From: JAWKWH01 sp963669285
Lineage (GTDB): Bacteria; Pseudomonadota; Alphaproteobacteria; Rhizobiales; Rhizobiaceae
Assembly (NCBI GenBank): GCA_963669285.2
Contig: CAXXSI010000014.1
Location: forward strand, 310,001 to 374,000
DNA: 64,000 nucleotides
Direction of reading: 5' to 3'
How positions within the stretch are numbered: position 1 is the first letter of the stretch; the number at the start of each line of letters is the position of its first letter. A program made the translations under genes and the position numbers. Under the pieces are notes generated by a model. The model saw only the letters and a list, made by a program, of their open reading frames with translations. It did no database searches and was not told where the DNA came from. Positions 25,852 to 34,317 of the stretch are shown one piece after another.

Positions 25852-26511
25852 ATGGTGGATCAATCTTCGCATCATAAGATTTGGGCTGCAATCGATACGC
25901 TCGCAGCGAAGAACTCACTATCTGCATCGGGATTGGCAAAACAGGCGGGGCTCGATTCTACTGCGTTCAACAAGTCCAAAAGACAATCTTCCGAAGGCCG
26001 GCCGCGTTGGCCTTCCATGGAATCGATCATCAAGGTTGTCGAAGCAACAAATTCGAGGTTGAGCGAATTTGCCGAACTGGTCGAATCCGGTTCAGCTGAT
26101 CCAAACGATGCACTGCCAACAAACAGCTCCAGCGTTCCGCTGGTCGGATTTGCCCAAGCCGGTGCCGGGGGTTTTTTCGACGATGCCGGATTTCCGGCCG
26201 GCCAGGGTTGGGATTTGGTTGAGATCCCCTCCAATGCGAAAGAGGGTACATACGCACTCTCGGTGCAGGGAGACTCGATGGCGCCGCTTTATCGAGACGG
26301 CGACGTGCTAATCATCGACCCGGAAGCAAATACCCGCAAGGGCGATCGCGTCGTTCTCAAGACCGGCGGCGGCGAAATCATGGCCAAGATACTGCAACGG
26401 CGAACATCGAAGCACATTGAGTTGTCTTCGCTGAATCCGGATCATCCAGACAGAGTGTTTGAGGCCACTGAAGTCGAGTGGCTAGCCCGAATTGTCTGGG
26501 CAAGTCAGTAG
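25852..26511 (+). CDS. LexA-like transcriptional regulator, S24 peptidase domain
   Basis: A 219-residue regulator. Residues 8-70 form a helix-turn-helix (KIWAAIDTLAAKNSLSASGL, then AGLDSTAFNKSKR). Residues 95-219 are a LexA/S24-type domain with an Ala-Gly bond in AQAGAGGFF (near 104-105), catalytic Ser142 in QGDSMAPLYRDGD and Lys170 in GDRVVLKTGG, so the Ser-Lys dyad is intact. Such proteins repress genes and may self-cleave under DNA damage. It is not LexA itself, because the DNA-binding domain differs. An upstream in-frame start at 25783 exists, but ATG 25852 fits the family N-terminus better. The thermonuclease-like gene follows 11 bases later and is probably co-transcribed. Confidence 0.85.
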   Translation: MVDQSSHHKIWAAIDTLAAKNSLSASGLAKQAGLDSTAFNKSKRQSSEGRPRWPSMESIIKVVEATNSRLSEFAELVESGSADPNDALPTNSSSVPLVGFAQAGAGGFFDDAGFPAGQGWDLVEIPSNAKEGTYALSVQGDSMAPLYRDGDVLIIDPEANTRKGDRVVLKTGGGEIMAKILQRRTSKHIELSSLNPDHPDRVFEATEVEWLARIVWASQ

Positions 26512-26522
26512 GCAAATTGCGG

Positions 26523-27230
26523 ATGCGCGCGGCGCTGATCATCATTGGCGTGATCCTCATTGGCGCAGGTGCCATCGCACTATTAATCGCCGAACAACCA
26601 TTCACCGATTTTGAAGTTCGTCAAACCGCTGTGTCGGGCAGTGGTGTAAGCGCAGATCCCGATGCTGATACGGATACGGATGTGGAAACCGACAAAGTCG
26701 CTGCCGCGGACGGAAAACCGGACCGTATTGTCGGCAAGGAACTGATCGCCACACCGGAAATCGAGACCAAGCAGTTGGAGCGGCTGCCGGCCAGGGAGCC
26801 GCTGAGTAATCCGAATCTGGCAGCCGATCATGAAAAGGGCAAATCACGCCTGCTGTTTCGTCCGGTTGCGGTGGCGGCCGGTATTTTCGAAGCTCAGGGA
26901 CATCGCATTCGCATCTCGGGTGTTGAGCCTACAGATCCAGACACGGTTTGCGACGACGAAAGCGGCGGATCCCGACCATGCGGCATGCAGGCTTTGACCG
27001 CATTCCGCTATTGGCTTCGCGGTCGGGCACTGGAGTGCGATCTCGACGGATCGGAACAGCAAGAGCCCGAGCAAGACACGATAACTGCGACCTGCCGTCT
27101 CGGTGAACAGGACGCCGGCGCCTGGCTGGTGAAATACGGTTGGGCCCGTGCTGAAGAAGATGGCCGCTATTCGAAACTGGAGGCAAGCGCGCGTCAGAAC
27201 GCGCAAGGAATTTTTGCTCTATCCAACTGA
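26523..27230 (+). CDS. Thermonuclease (SNase)-like membrane-anchored protein
   Basis: A 235-residue protein with an N-terminal signal anchor (ALIIIGVILIGAGAIALLIA, residues 4-23), a linker rich in Asp, Glu and Thr, and a C-terminal staphylococcal-nuclease-like domain. Visible family segments are HRIRISGVEPTDPDTVC, FRYWLRGRALECDL, ITATCRLGEQDAGAWLVKYGWAR and ARQNAQGIF. The usual catalytic Arg/Glu set is only partly recognisable (the EAR segment became EASAR), so nuclease activity is uncertain. The active domain would face the periplasm. The start is ATG 26523, with TTG 26517 possible. It lies directly behind the LexA-like gene. Confidence 0.75.
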   Translation: MRAALIIIGVILIGAGAIALLIAEQPFTDFEVRQTAVSGSGVSADPDADTDTDVETDKVAAADGKPDRIVGKELIATPEIETKQLERLPAREPLSNPNLAADHEKGKSRLLFRPVAVAAGIFEAQGHRIRISGVEPTDPDTVCDDESGGSRPCGMQALTAFRYWLRGRALECDLDGSEQQEPEQDTITATCRLGEQDAGAWLVKYGWARAEEDGRYSKLEASARQNAQGIFALSN

Positions 27231-27250
27231 GACTCTGGTCGTATCCGGGG

Positions 27251-28906
27251 TCAGGCCAGCCTGCCTTCGAGCGCGCTTTCGATCATCTCAGCCGTTTCTT
27301 CAACACCATAGAGCGCAGCAAAAGAACCAAATCTCGGACCACGTTCCTGCCCCAGCAGAATCTGGTACAGCATCTGGAAAAACGCCACCGAAACCCCCGG
27401 TCCACCGTCCGGGCTCTTCTTCTTGTGGTCCTGATAGCGGTCGATGCCGCGGGCGACGTCGAGAAGCGCATTTTGAATGGCCTCGCCGTCCGCACCCTTC
27501 GGTAGTTGGCGCAATGCCGATAGGATGTCGTTCAAGGCTTTGCGCTCGACCTCATCGGGTGCCCTGAATGTTTTTGTCGGCCGGACAAAATCGTCGAAAT
27601 AGCGGATTGCAAATCCTGCCAATTGATCCAGCTTGGGATGCGTTTCCGGTGTGACACCAGGCGCGTAGCGCGAAATGAAACCCCAAAGGACTTCCCGGTT
27701 TTCCGCGTGAGAGGCGCTGACGAGATTGAGCATCATGTTGAAGGAAACGGGCATATCCGTGGTTGGCGGTTCGCCTGAATGGATGTGCCAAACCGGATTG
27801 GCGATTTGTTGATCTATCGATTGCCTCGGATATGCAGACAGGAATTGGAAATACTCATCGACAGCCCTTGGAATAACGTCAAAGAAAAGCCGCTTTGCCG
27901 TCTTGGGCTTCTGGAACATGTAGAGTGAAAGCGACTCGGTCGGCGCATAGGTGAGCCACTCGTCAATCGTCAGGCCGTTGCCTTTCGATTTGGATATCTT
28001 TTCGCCGTTCTCATCGAGGAAAAGCTCATAATTGAAGCCTTCGGGCGGAATGCCGCCGAGAATTCTGCAGAGCTTTCCCGATGTCCTGACGTTGTCGATG
28101 TGGTCCTTTCCTGACATTTCGTAATCGATGCCGAGAACGGCCCAGCGCAAGGCCCAATCGGGCTTCCATTGCGCCTTGCAACCGCCCTTGACCACGCTGG
28201 TTTCGTAGCTTTTGCCGGTTTCCGGTTCACGCCAAACAACGGTTCCATTCCGTGCGTGAACCTCATCAATCGGCACTTGCATGACCACGCCGGTTTCAGG
28301 ATGAATCGGCAGGATCGGAGCGTATGTCTTGCGCCGCTCCTCGCGCAGTGTCGGTAGCATGACCGACATAACGTCATCCCAACGCTCGAGCATGCGAAGC
28401 AAGCCTTCGTCAAAACGACCCGATGTGTAGTAGTCCAGCGCCGATGCGAACTCGTATTCGAAGCCGAAGGTGTCGAGAAAACGCCTCAGCATTGCGTTGT
28501 TATGATGACCAAAACTCTCGTGCTGACCAAAGGGATCGGGTACACGCGTCAAAGGCTTGCCGAGATGCTCGGCCATCATTTCGCGATTGGGCACGTTGTC
28601 GGGCACTTTGCGCATGCCATCGACATCATCTGAAAAGCAAAGCAGCGTCGTCTCAACCTGATTGCCGGTCAGGACATGAAAGGCATGTCGAACCATGGTT
28701 GTGCGGGCGACCTCACCGAAGGTGCCGATATGCGGCAATCCCGATGGTCCATATCCGGTTTCAAACAGAACTCTGTCCGGAAAACCCGACTTCTCGTAAC
28801 GTTTTACGATTTTCGTCGCTTCTTCAAAGGGCCAGGCGCGGCTCTGACACGCGGCGGCGACAAGCTCGGGGCTAAACCCGTTATCGGATGATACCGACGA
28901 CATCAT
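27251..28906 (-). CDS. lysK: Lysine--tRNA ligase, class I
   Basis: A 551-residue class I lysyl-tRNA synthetase, the archaeal-type enzyme typical of alphaproteobacteria. The HIGH-type motif is PHIGTFGE near residue 57 and the KMSKS-type motif is KISKSKG near residue 302. GCKAQWKPDWALRWAVLGIDYEMSGKDHID is also characteristic. It charges tRNA-Lys in the cytoplasm. The start is one of two adjacent ATGs (28906 or 28903), with AGGA ten bases upstream; a longer frame to 28972 is unlikely because it adds a basic lead absent from the family. The gene converges with the thermonuclease-like gene, leaving 20 bases between stops. Confidence 0.95.
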   Translation of the reverse strand: MMSSVSSDNGFSPELVAAACQSRAWPFEEATKIVKRYEKSGFPDRVLFETGYGPSGLPHIGTFGEVARTTMVRHAFHVLTGNQVETTLLCFSDDVDGMRKVPDNVPNREMMAEHLGKPLTRVPDPFGQHESFGHHNNAMLRRFLDTFGFEYEFASALDYYTSGRFDEGLLRMLERWDDVMSVMLPTLREERRKTYAPILPIHPETGVVMQVPIDEVHARNGTVVWREPETGKSYETSVVKGGCKAQWKPDWALRWAVLGIDYEMSGKDHIDNVRTSGKLCRILGGIPPEGFNYELFLDENGEKISKSKGNGLTIDEWLTYAPTESLSLYMFQKPKTAKRLFFDVIPRAVDEYFQFLSAYPRQSIDQQIANPVWHIHSGEPPTTDMPVSFNMMLNLVSASHAENREVLWGFISRYAPGVTPETHPKLDQLAGFAIRYFDDFVRPTKTFRAPDEVERKALNDILSALRQLPKGADGEAIQNALLDVARGIDRYQDHKKKSPDGGPGVSVAFFQMLYQILLGQERGPRFGSFAALYGVEETAEMIESALEGRLA

Positions 28907-29062
28907 GCTGATAATTCCTGAAAACTGCGAACCGGCGGTGCGGCGTCGGCGGGAAACTATGCGGCCCAACAATCCAGGTCAACATTGATCATAATTGGGG
29001 TTGAGAACCCGGGTGGCTGTCAATAGGGTCCGTTGCGAATCGAAACTCTGCGAGACGAGGCA

Positions 29063-29473
29063 ATGACAAAGGTAACCCCACAGGAAGCACTGATATACGT
29101 CATGATCATCACTTCCGCGGCCGACAATGACATGACGGATGCTGAGCTTTCCAGAATCGGCTCATTGGTCCGAACATTGCCGGTATTTCGCGATTTTGAC
29201 ACTGACGAACTGACAGTTATCGCGCGTGAATGCCAAAAAATGCTGCAACCGGACGACGGGCTGTTGAATGTTCTTGAGACGGTGAAATCATCACTGCCCG
29301 ACAAGGCTTTCGATACGGCCTATGCCCTGGCGGTCGACATCGCAGCGGCCGATCTTGCGGTCAATCAGGTTGAACTGCGCATCCTACAGATATTGCGCGA
29401 TGCTCTGGACCTCGACAAATTGACTGTTGCGGCAATCGAACGGGGTGCACGTGCCCGTTATCGAATGATTTGA
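29063..29473 (+). CDS. TerB-like (tellurite resistance) family protein
   Basis: A 136-residue, all-helical protein with two acidic repeats typical of the TerB family: ITSAADNDMTDAELSRIGSLVRTLP near residue 15 and AVDIAAADLAVNQVELRILQILRDALDLD near residue 85. Metal binding by the Asp-rich turns is proposed for TerB, and the single-domain alphaproteobacterial forms have no known function. ATG 29063 follows GACGAGG; an in-frame start at 29033 is less likely. No other ter genes are nearby, so a tellurite phenotype should not be assumed. Confidence 0.75.
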   Translation: MTKVTPQEALIYVMIITSAADNDMTDAELSRIGSLVRTLPVFRDFDTDELTVIARECQKMLQPDDGLLNVLETVKSSLPDKAFDTAYALAVDIAAADLAVNQVELRILQILRDALDLDKLTVAAIERGARARYRMI

Positions 29474-29564
29474 AGCGACTTGTTGCCGATCTTACCTGTT
29501 GTAAAGCGAATGTGAGTTGTTCGCTGCTTACGATGTGACATTAGGGTGAGAGAGGTAGTGACAA

Positions 29565-30437
29565 ATGATATTCGATTCTCTTCCCGAGCCGGTCATTCGT
29601 CTGGTGGTTTTCGCCGCGATATTTGCGGTCATGGCATCGCTTGAACTGACTTTGCCGCGTCTCCAACGCCCTGCTCTCAGTGGTGCATTGAAGCGCAGCA
29701 GGTGGTTTACCAACCTTTCGATGGTCGTTTTGTCGTCCATATTATTGCGGATTGTTTTCCCGGCTGCTGCCGTAGGTGCTGCGATATGGGCGGAATCCAA
29801 CGACTACGGATTGTTCAACCATTTCGATATCGATCCCGTCATATCCGGTATCATTGCTTTTATTGTGCTGGATTTCGCCGTCTGGCTGGAACACGTCGTT
29901 AGCCACAAAATTCCCATTCTGTGGCGCATACACCGGATGCATCACTCAGACGAAGGATTTGATCTAACAACCGCACTGCGCTTTCATCCGCTTGAAATCG
30001 TGCTGTCAATGGTGTGGAAGGCGGCCATCGTCGTCGTGCTCGGCGCTCCGGCCGTCGCGGTGTTGATCTTCGAAATCGTTCTCAACGGTTCGGCAATGTT
30101 CAACCATTCCAATTACTATCTGCCGAAGCCCGTCGACCGCCTGTTGCGTCTTGTGCTGGTCACGCCCGACATGCATCGGGTGCATCACTCCAGCGATCAT
30201 CGTGAGACCGATACCAATTACGGTTTCAATTTCCCCTTCTGGGACCGCATTTTCGGGACTTACTGCGACCAGCCCCGATTGGGGCACGGCGGCATCGACA
30301 TCGGTCTAAGGGAATACTCCGGGCAAAATACGAGCAACCTGCTTTGGGCGCTTGCCGTACCGTTCCGGGCCGCAAGCCCGCGTCGACCGAAAGAAACCGA
30401 AGCGAAAGAAGAGGCGAATAACCGGACGGAAGGTTGA
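29565..30437 (+). CDS. Sterol desaturase / fatty acid hydroxylase family protein
   Basis: A 290-residue membrane protein of the di-iron fatty acid hydroxylase superfamily. The histidine clusters are EHVVSHK near residue 109, HRMHHSDE near 123 and HRVHHSSDH near 205, which together match the HxxxH and HxxHH ligands. Four to five hydrophobic segments are visible. In bacteria this family hydroxylates or desaturates lipids such as ornithine lipids, hopanoids or carotenoids, and the substrate cannot be told here. GAGAGAGGT lies before the ATG at 29565. The neighbours give no pathway context. Confidence 0.85.
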   Translation: MIFDSLPEPVIRLVVFAAIFAVMASLELTLPRLQRPALSGALKRSRWFTNLSMVVLSSILLRIVFPAAAVGAAIWAESNDYGLFNHFDIDPVISGIIAFIVLDFAVWLEHVVSHKIPILWRIHRMHHSDEGFDLTTALRFHPLEIVLSMVWKAAIVVVLGAPAVAVLIFEIVLNGSAMFNHSNYYLPKPVDRLLRLVLVTPDMHRVHHSSDHRETDTNYGFNFPFWDRIFGTYCDQPRLGHGGIDIGLREYSGQNTSNLLWALAVPFRAASPRRPKETEAKEEANNRTEG

Positions 30438-30522
30438 CGGGCTCAACCGGGCAACAACGCTGCCGTCAATGCATCTGCACGGCGCTCAATAAAACGAGAC
30501 CGGAAAGTACCTGAGATAGAGC

Positions 30523-31329
30523 TCAGCAAAAAACGCCATCTGACTGAACTTCGCGCAAGGCATAGTTCAGCGCATCGTGCAGCGGCTTGTTGGCTTTTGG
30601 CGTGACGATGCTCAATCCTTGTCCAAAATACCGATCAGAAACATAAGGTCCGCCGGCGAACTTGCAGCATCCGCCGGACGCGGCGCTACCGATCCAAAAT
30701 GACAACTGCATCCCATCGGCAAAAACGGCCTTGATCTTGCCGCCCTGCAAATCGGCATACATCCAATCCGTCCGGCTGTAGGTAACGGGCCTGGCGTTGG
30801 GAAAATAATCGCGCAACATCGCCTCGTGCGCCGAACCGGAAATAACCCCGATCTTCTTCGCAACGACATAGGAGGCCAAGGGTTCGTCCCAATTGGTGGT
30901 GGCCGTGACAACGAACCTGGCTGGAAAACGCATATATGATCGACTGAACAGCAGATCATTCCGCAATTTCGTCGATGCCGATACACCCGCCAGGATGGCA
31001 TCGCCGGTGCCGCCAAGAACGGATGATTCAAGCTCTTCCCACGGCAGAGCCTGGATTTTGCAGCTGCCTTGCAAGCCCAACCGGTCACAGATTGCGTGTC
31101 CCAAGTCGACATGAAATCCGGCCAGCCGTCCATTGCTGTCGATAAAATTGAACGGCGGAAAATCGATGGTTGTCAGGAACGTCAGGTCGTTCAGAAGATC
31201 CTTTTTGGGTGTGGATATCTGTTCTTTGGTATCCCAAAAATTGGGTATGTTTGGTTCCGCATTCGCGTTTGCAACGCACAGCGCCATGCATAGACTCAAT
31301 GCGCTAAATGTTGGTCTGTTGGCTAACAT
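30523..31329 (-). CDS. Periplasmic solute-binding protein, family 3
   Basis: A 268-residue exported protein with a cleavable signal peptide (MLANRPTFSALSLCMALCVANANA). The mature part is a type 2 periplasmic binding domain: FLTTIDFPPFNFIDSNGRLAGFHVDLGHAICDRLG near the start, LLFSRSYMRFPARFVV in the middle and a GQGLSIVTPKANKPLHDALNYAL segment near the end. The family binds polar amino acids for ABC import, but no permease or ATPase gene is adjacent, so it could be an orphan receptor. ATG 31329 is chosen over TTG 31338. The C-terminus ends in Cys (SDGVFC). It is divergent from luxR. Confidence 0.85.
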   Translation of the reverse strand: MLANRPTFSALSLCMALCVANANAEPNIPNFWDTKEQISTPKKDLLNDLTFLTTIDFPPFNFIDSNGRLAGFHVDLGHAICDRLGLQGSCKIQALPWEELESSVLGGTGDAILAGVSASTKLRNDLLFSRSYMRFPARFVVTATTNWDEPLASYVVAKKIGVISGSAHEAMLRDYFPNARPVTYSRTDWMYADLQGGKIKAVFADGMQLSFWIGSAASGGCCKFAGGPYVSDRYFGQGLSIVTPKANKPLHDALNYALREVQSDGVFC

Positions 31330-31739
31330 GTAGAACAATCAACCTCGTCGCCGGATCCGAATTAACCGACAAAGTGACGCATGCCGCAGATGACCACGAA
31401 CAGTCACACCGATGATTACCCCTCGCAGGCCGGTCTTAATAAGTCAATGTATCCAGCGATTTGCTTGCCACCTGCCGATCTGGATCCTGCCGACCAGACC
31501 ATGTCAGGCGGTATTCACCCTAGATACCTGCTTTGCAAAAACTCCGTTGAAGCCCTAGTGTGGGGAGTTCTGAAATGGACGCTGGTCGGGCGGTGCAATT
31601 TCAGTTCAATGGTTTGTTAACACTTAATGCCGGGCTTCGGCCGCACACGCCTTTCACAACCTAGGGTTTATAGATATACAACCCTTAGCAGTAGTATAAT
31701 CTCTCGTAGAAAATTTTGATGGTCGGGGGCAACTTTCAG
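31330..31739. other. Intergenic region upstream of luxR
   Basis: This 410-base divergent gap contains the luxR -10 element TATAAT (31695-31700) and an inverted repeat just upstream of it (31663-31685). The base composition is more AT-rich than its neighbours. A 79-codon frame at 31381-31620 shows no signal, motif or ribosome binding site and is rejected. No RNA gene was recognised. Confidence 0.5.
31663..31685. promoter_or_regulatory. Inverted repeat overlapping the luxR promoter
   Basis: AGGGTT and AACCCT are six-base arms separated by 11 bases. With one bulged base they extend outward to CTA and TTAG. The repeat ends nine bases before TATAAT at 31695-31700, and no other -35 is obvious, so a bound regulator could activate or block this promoter. 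Confidence 0.45.
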
Positions 31740-32471
31740 ATGGGGCGATTTGACGAAACACTAAATTACATAGACAGGATTCAGAAGGCACCGACGGTAG
31801 AGCAAGTATGTGCGGAACTGCTGGCTGTCTCGTCAAAATTCGGTCTGAATGCACTGCTGGCCGGAACCGTTCCCGATCCCAACACCCCACTACCTGATCA
31901 AAAGAAACATGTGCTCTTAAGCGGTTGGCCGATTGGCTGGCTTGAGCGCTATGTCGAGAAAAACTACGTCGACCATGACCCCGTGGTCCGGCACATGAAA
32001 CGCTCTCCGAGCTCGTTCAAGTGGACCGAAGCAAATGCGGCTTCCGGTCGAAATCCAAGCAGTAAGGAAGTGATCGGCGACGCCGGCAGCTTTGATTTGC
32101 GCGATGGATATGCGTTTCCCCTCCTGACATTGGAGGGCATACCGGTCATGGTTTCGCTTGGCGGTCCGGCGTTCGAATGCTCAGAGGAAAACCGCACTAT
32201 CCTTTCGCTGATTTCGACTTACGCGGTCGGGCGAGCGCTACAACTTTCCACCGCCGACACTGGCGACAATCGAAAGCAAAAACTGACGGACCGAGAAGCA
32301 GAATGTCTACGATGGGCAGCCGTTGGCAAGTCGGAGTGGGAAATCTCCCAAATTCTCGGCATATCTGAACATACTTCCGAAAAGCACCTTCTTAACGCAA
32401 AGGCGAAACTGGGTGCGGCAAACAGGGTGCAGGCCGTGGCTGAAGCCATCCGGCTTGGATATATAAGCTAA
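31740..32471 (+). CDS. luxR: LuxR-family quorum-sensing regulator (MqsR/TraR-like)
   Basis: A 243-residue autoinducer-binding regulator. Signal-pocket residues conserved in LuxR proteins are visible as Trp67, Tyr71, Asp80, Pro81 and Trp95 (GWLERY then VDHDPVV then FKWTE). The C-terminal helix-turn-helix (LTDREAECLRWAAVGKSEWE onward to GYIS) is of the LuxR/NarL type. ATG 31740 is chosen because GGGGG lies about 11 bases upstream and the length equals the family norm; ATG 31719 has no ribosome binding site. luxI follows 77 bases downstream in the same direction, with a perfect palindrome between. It probably responds to the product of that synthase. Confidence 0.92.
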   Translation: MGRFDETLNYIDRIQKAPTVEQVCAELLAVSSKFGLNALLAGTVPDPNTPLPDQKKHVLLSGWPIGWLERYVEKNYVDHDPVVRHMKRSPSSFKWTEANAASGRNPSSKEVIGDAGSFDLRDGYAFPLLTLEGIPVMVSLGGPAFECSEENRTILSLISTYAVGRALQLSTADTGDNRKQKLTDREAECLRWAAVGKSEWEISQILGISEHTSEKHLLNAKAKLGAANRVQAVAEAIRLGYIS

Positions 32472-32479
32472 TCATCTAC

Positions 32480-32493
32480 TACGTGATCACGTA
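32480..32493. promoter_or_regulatory. lux-box-like palindrome before luxI
   Basis: TACGTGATCACGTA is a perfect 14-base palindrome centred on GATC, placed 56 bases before the luxI start, between luxR and luxI. LuxR proteins bind such dyads (lux or tra boxes), so this is the expected site of positive feedback on the synthase. Confidence 0.6.
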
Positions 32494-32548
32494 ATTTCTT
32501 GCTCCGCCGCTTTGCATAAACTTCCCCTGCAACACAGGAGGAAGCAAC

Positions 32549-33187
32549 ATGCTTTATGCACTTACCACTTCGCAACTAATGGAACTTCCGCATTTGTGGG
32601 AGGCCGTCCATCGGTTGCGCTACAAGATATTTGTCGAAGAAATGGACTGGGACGACCTGGCTCGCGAAGACAGGCTGGAGATAGACCAGTTCGACCATGA
32701 TGAGGCCGTGCATCACCTCGTCATGCGCAATGGCGAACTCGCTGGCTATCAACGGATGCTTCCAACCACCAGGCCGCACCTGCTCACCGATGTTCTGCAA
32801 GACTTGTATGTCGGCCAACCGCCTTCGGGGCGCGATGTATTTGAACTGACCCGTTATGCGGTGGCACCAGGCTACCGGGACGGACGCCGAGGCGTATCGA
32901 CCGTCGGTTCAGAGCTGATCGCGGGATTTGTCGAATGGGGAATGAAGGTTGGAGTCGACAAGGTGATCATAGAATTTGAGCCAATGTGGGTGCTGCGGGC
33001 GCTTCAACTGCACTTTCTGGCAACACCGCTTGGATATCAACGGACCTACGGTCGCCAACAGGTCGTCGCCACTTTGCTGCAGTTCAACGAAGATACGCTG
33101 AACACGGTGCGAAAACGACGCAACAATTTCCAACCAGTTCTGGCTGACTGCCTTCCACCACAAGTGAATTACCGTCTGGCCTCGTGA
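32549..33187 (+). CDS. luxI: Acyl-homoserine-lactone synthase
   Basis: A 212-residue LuxI-family synthase. The conserved active-site set is present: Arg24, Phe28 and Trp34 in RLRYKIFVEEMDW, Asp46 and Asp49 in EIDQFD, Arg69 in GYQRMLP, and Glu99 and Arg102 in FELTRYA. It makes an N-acyl homoserine lactone from S-adenosylmethionine and an acyl donor (acyl-ACP or acyl-CoA). The ribosome binding site is AGGAGGAAG just before ATG 32549. Thr at the 3-oxo-specificity position cannot be judged by eye. The crotonase gene 61 bases downstream suggests that the acyl chain carries unusual unsaturation. Confidence 0.95.
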   Translation: MLYALTTSQLMELPHLWEAVHRLRYKIFVEEMDWDDLAREDRLEIDQFDHDEAVHHLVMRNGELAGYQRMLPTTRPHLLTDVLQDLYVGQPPSGRDVFELTRYAVAPGYRDGRRGVSTVGSELIAGFVEWGMKVGVDKVIIEFEPMWVLRALQLHFLATPLGYQRTYGRQQVVATLLQFNEDTLNTVRKRRNNFQPVLADCLPPQVNYRLAS

Positions 33188-33248
33188 AATCGGTCGGTAC
33201 GTTTATTTCGCTGCCAAAACTCTCAATTGTGACAACTTGGAGCCTAAA

Positions 33249-33998
33249 ATGACTCAATCTGCTGACAGTGCTGTTACAAACCATGTTCTAACAATCGCGA
33301 TCACCCACGCGGGCGGACAATCTACCCTTGATCGCCAAGCTTACGCGCAATTGACGCGAATGCTTAAAATGGCTGCGGTCAATCCCGACGTCAGGGTGGT
33401 TGTTCTGCGCGGATTCAACGGGTGTTTTTGCAGGGGCGGAGATCTATCGGAGTTTCTTGATACCGACTTGCACCACCGTCTCATCGCAACGGTCACCGAC
33501 CTGTTCCAAACCCTCGCTGAGTTTCCCAAGCCGCTGATCGCCGGTGTGGATGGAGATGCAATCGGTGTCGGGTGTACGTTACTGTTTCACTGTGACATGG
33601 TCATTGCATCCGAACAGAGCACCTTCCGTGCGCCTTTTGTCGATTTCGGTCTCATTCCCGATGCTGCAACCAGCGCACTGGCGCCGATCCAAATGGGTTA
33701 CGGCAACGCTTTCCGTTTCTTTTGCCTGGGAGAAACCTTCGATGCGGCCACCGCAAAATCGTCTGCCATCGTAACGGATCTGGTCGAATCTGAGGAACTT
33801 ATAGCCAAGACAAATTCGGTGGCGCGAAAACTCGCGAAAAAGCCGACCTTCTCGCTCAGCCAGACCCGTCAGTTGCTCCGTGGCGACCGGGCTAGCCTGA
33901 GGGGCCAGATCGATCGCGAAATCGAACTGTTTCGTGATGCCCTCCAAGATGAAGGAACGATGCGCAGACTGTCAAAAATAGCTCAACTGGCAGCCTAG
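33249..33998 (+). CDS. Enoyl-CoA hydratase/isomerase (crotonase) family protein linked to luxI
   Basis: A 249-residue crotonase. The first oxyanion-hole segment is GFNGCFCRGGDL (55-66) and the second is GDAIGVGC (102-109). FRAPFVDFGLIPDAA has Asp138 where PaaG-type isomerases place their catalytic acid, and the second hydratase Glu appears absent, so an isomerase rather than a hydratase is likely. ATG 33249 follows GGAG at 33239-33242. It lies behind luxI as MqsC does in the Mesorhizobium mqsRIC locus, where (from memory) a crotonase helps form unsaturated C12 homoserine lactones. Ordinary beta-oxidation cannot be excluded, but the fad genes are 8 kb away. Confidence 0.88.
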   Translation: MTQSADSAVTNHVLTIAITHAGGQSTLDRQAYAQLTRMLKMAAVNPDVRVVVLRGFNGCFCRGGDLSEFLDTDLHHRLIATVTDLFQTLAEFPKPLIAGVDGDAIGVGCTLLFHCDMVIASEQSTFRAPFVDFGLIPDAATSALAPIQMGYGNAFRFFCLGETFDAATAKSSAIVTDLVESEELIAKTNSVARKLAKKPTFSLSQTRQLLRGDRASLRGQIDREIELFRDALQDEGTMRRLSKIAQLAA

Positions 33999-34317
33999 GG
34001 CCTGTCGATTTTCGGCTGCGGCGCAGCCTGTGCGATGATACTCAACAGACTCTAGAGCACATCCGTTTGGCCGGGGAACGGAGCCAAGGCGTCAGAAAAT
34101 GTATGTTTTCAAGCTCTTGGGACTCTCTTACCGGCCAAATGGCTGACACCCGAAGGGGATGAACGCAAGGTATCACCAGATCGTGGACAGTGGTCGGATC
34201 GGCCACTGATCCGGCATGGTGCGTGATCGCATCCAATCAACGGCTTGCATCCAGTCAAAATTACATGTGATGATTGAATCTGATCCTTGATATCAACTTG
34301 GCGCCAGGGGGGAGCCA
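33999..34317. other. Intergenic region after the quorum-sensing cluster
   Basis: This 319-base gap holds a hairpin at 34014-34028 (GGCTGC and GCAGCC around GGC) soon after the crotonase stop, without a T-run. A CTAGAGC motif lies at 34052 and a 10-base palindrome TTGATATCAA at 34287-34296, shortly before the glycosyltransferase. GGGGGGAG at 34307-34314 is the ribosome binding site of the next gene. Nothing else is evident. Confidence 0.5.

Noticed and set aside
31381..31620. 79-codon frame in the luxR upstream gap
   Set aside because: No ribosome binding site, no motif, and it occupies a promoter region.
34287..34296. TTGATATCAA as an FNR site
   Set aside because: The half-sites lack the four-base spacer of the FNR consensus, so it is only a short palindrome.
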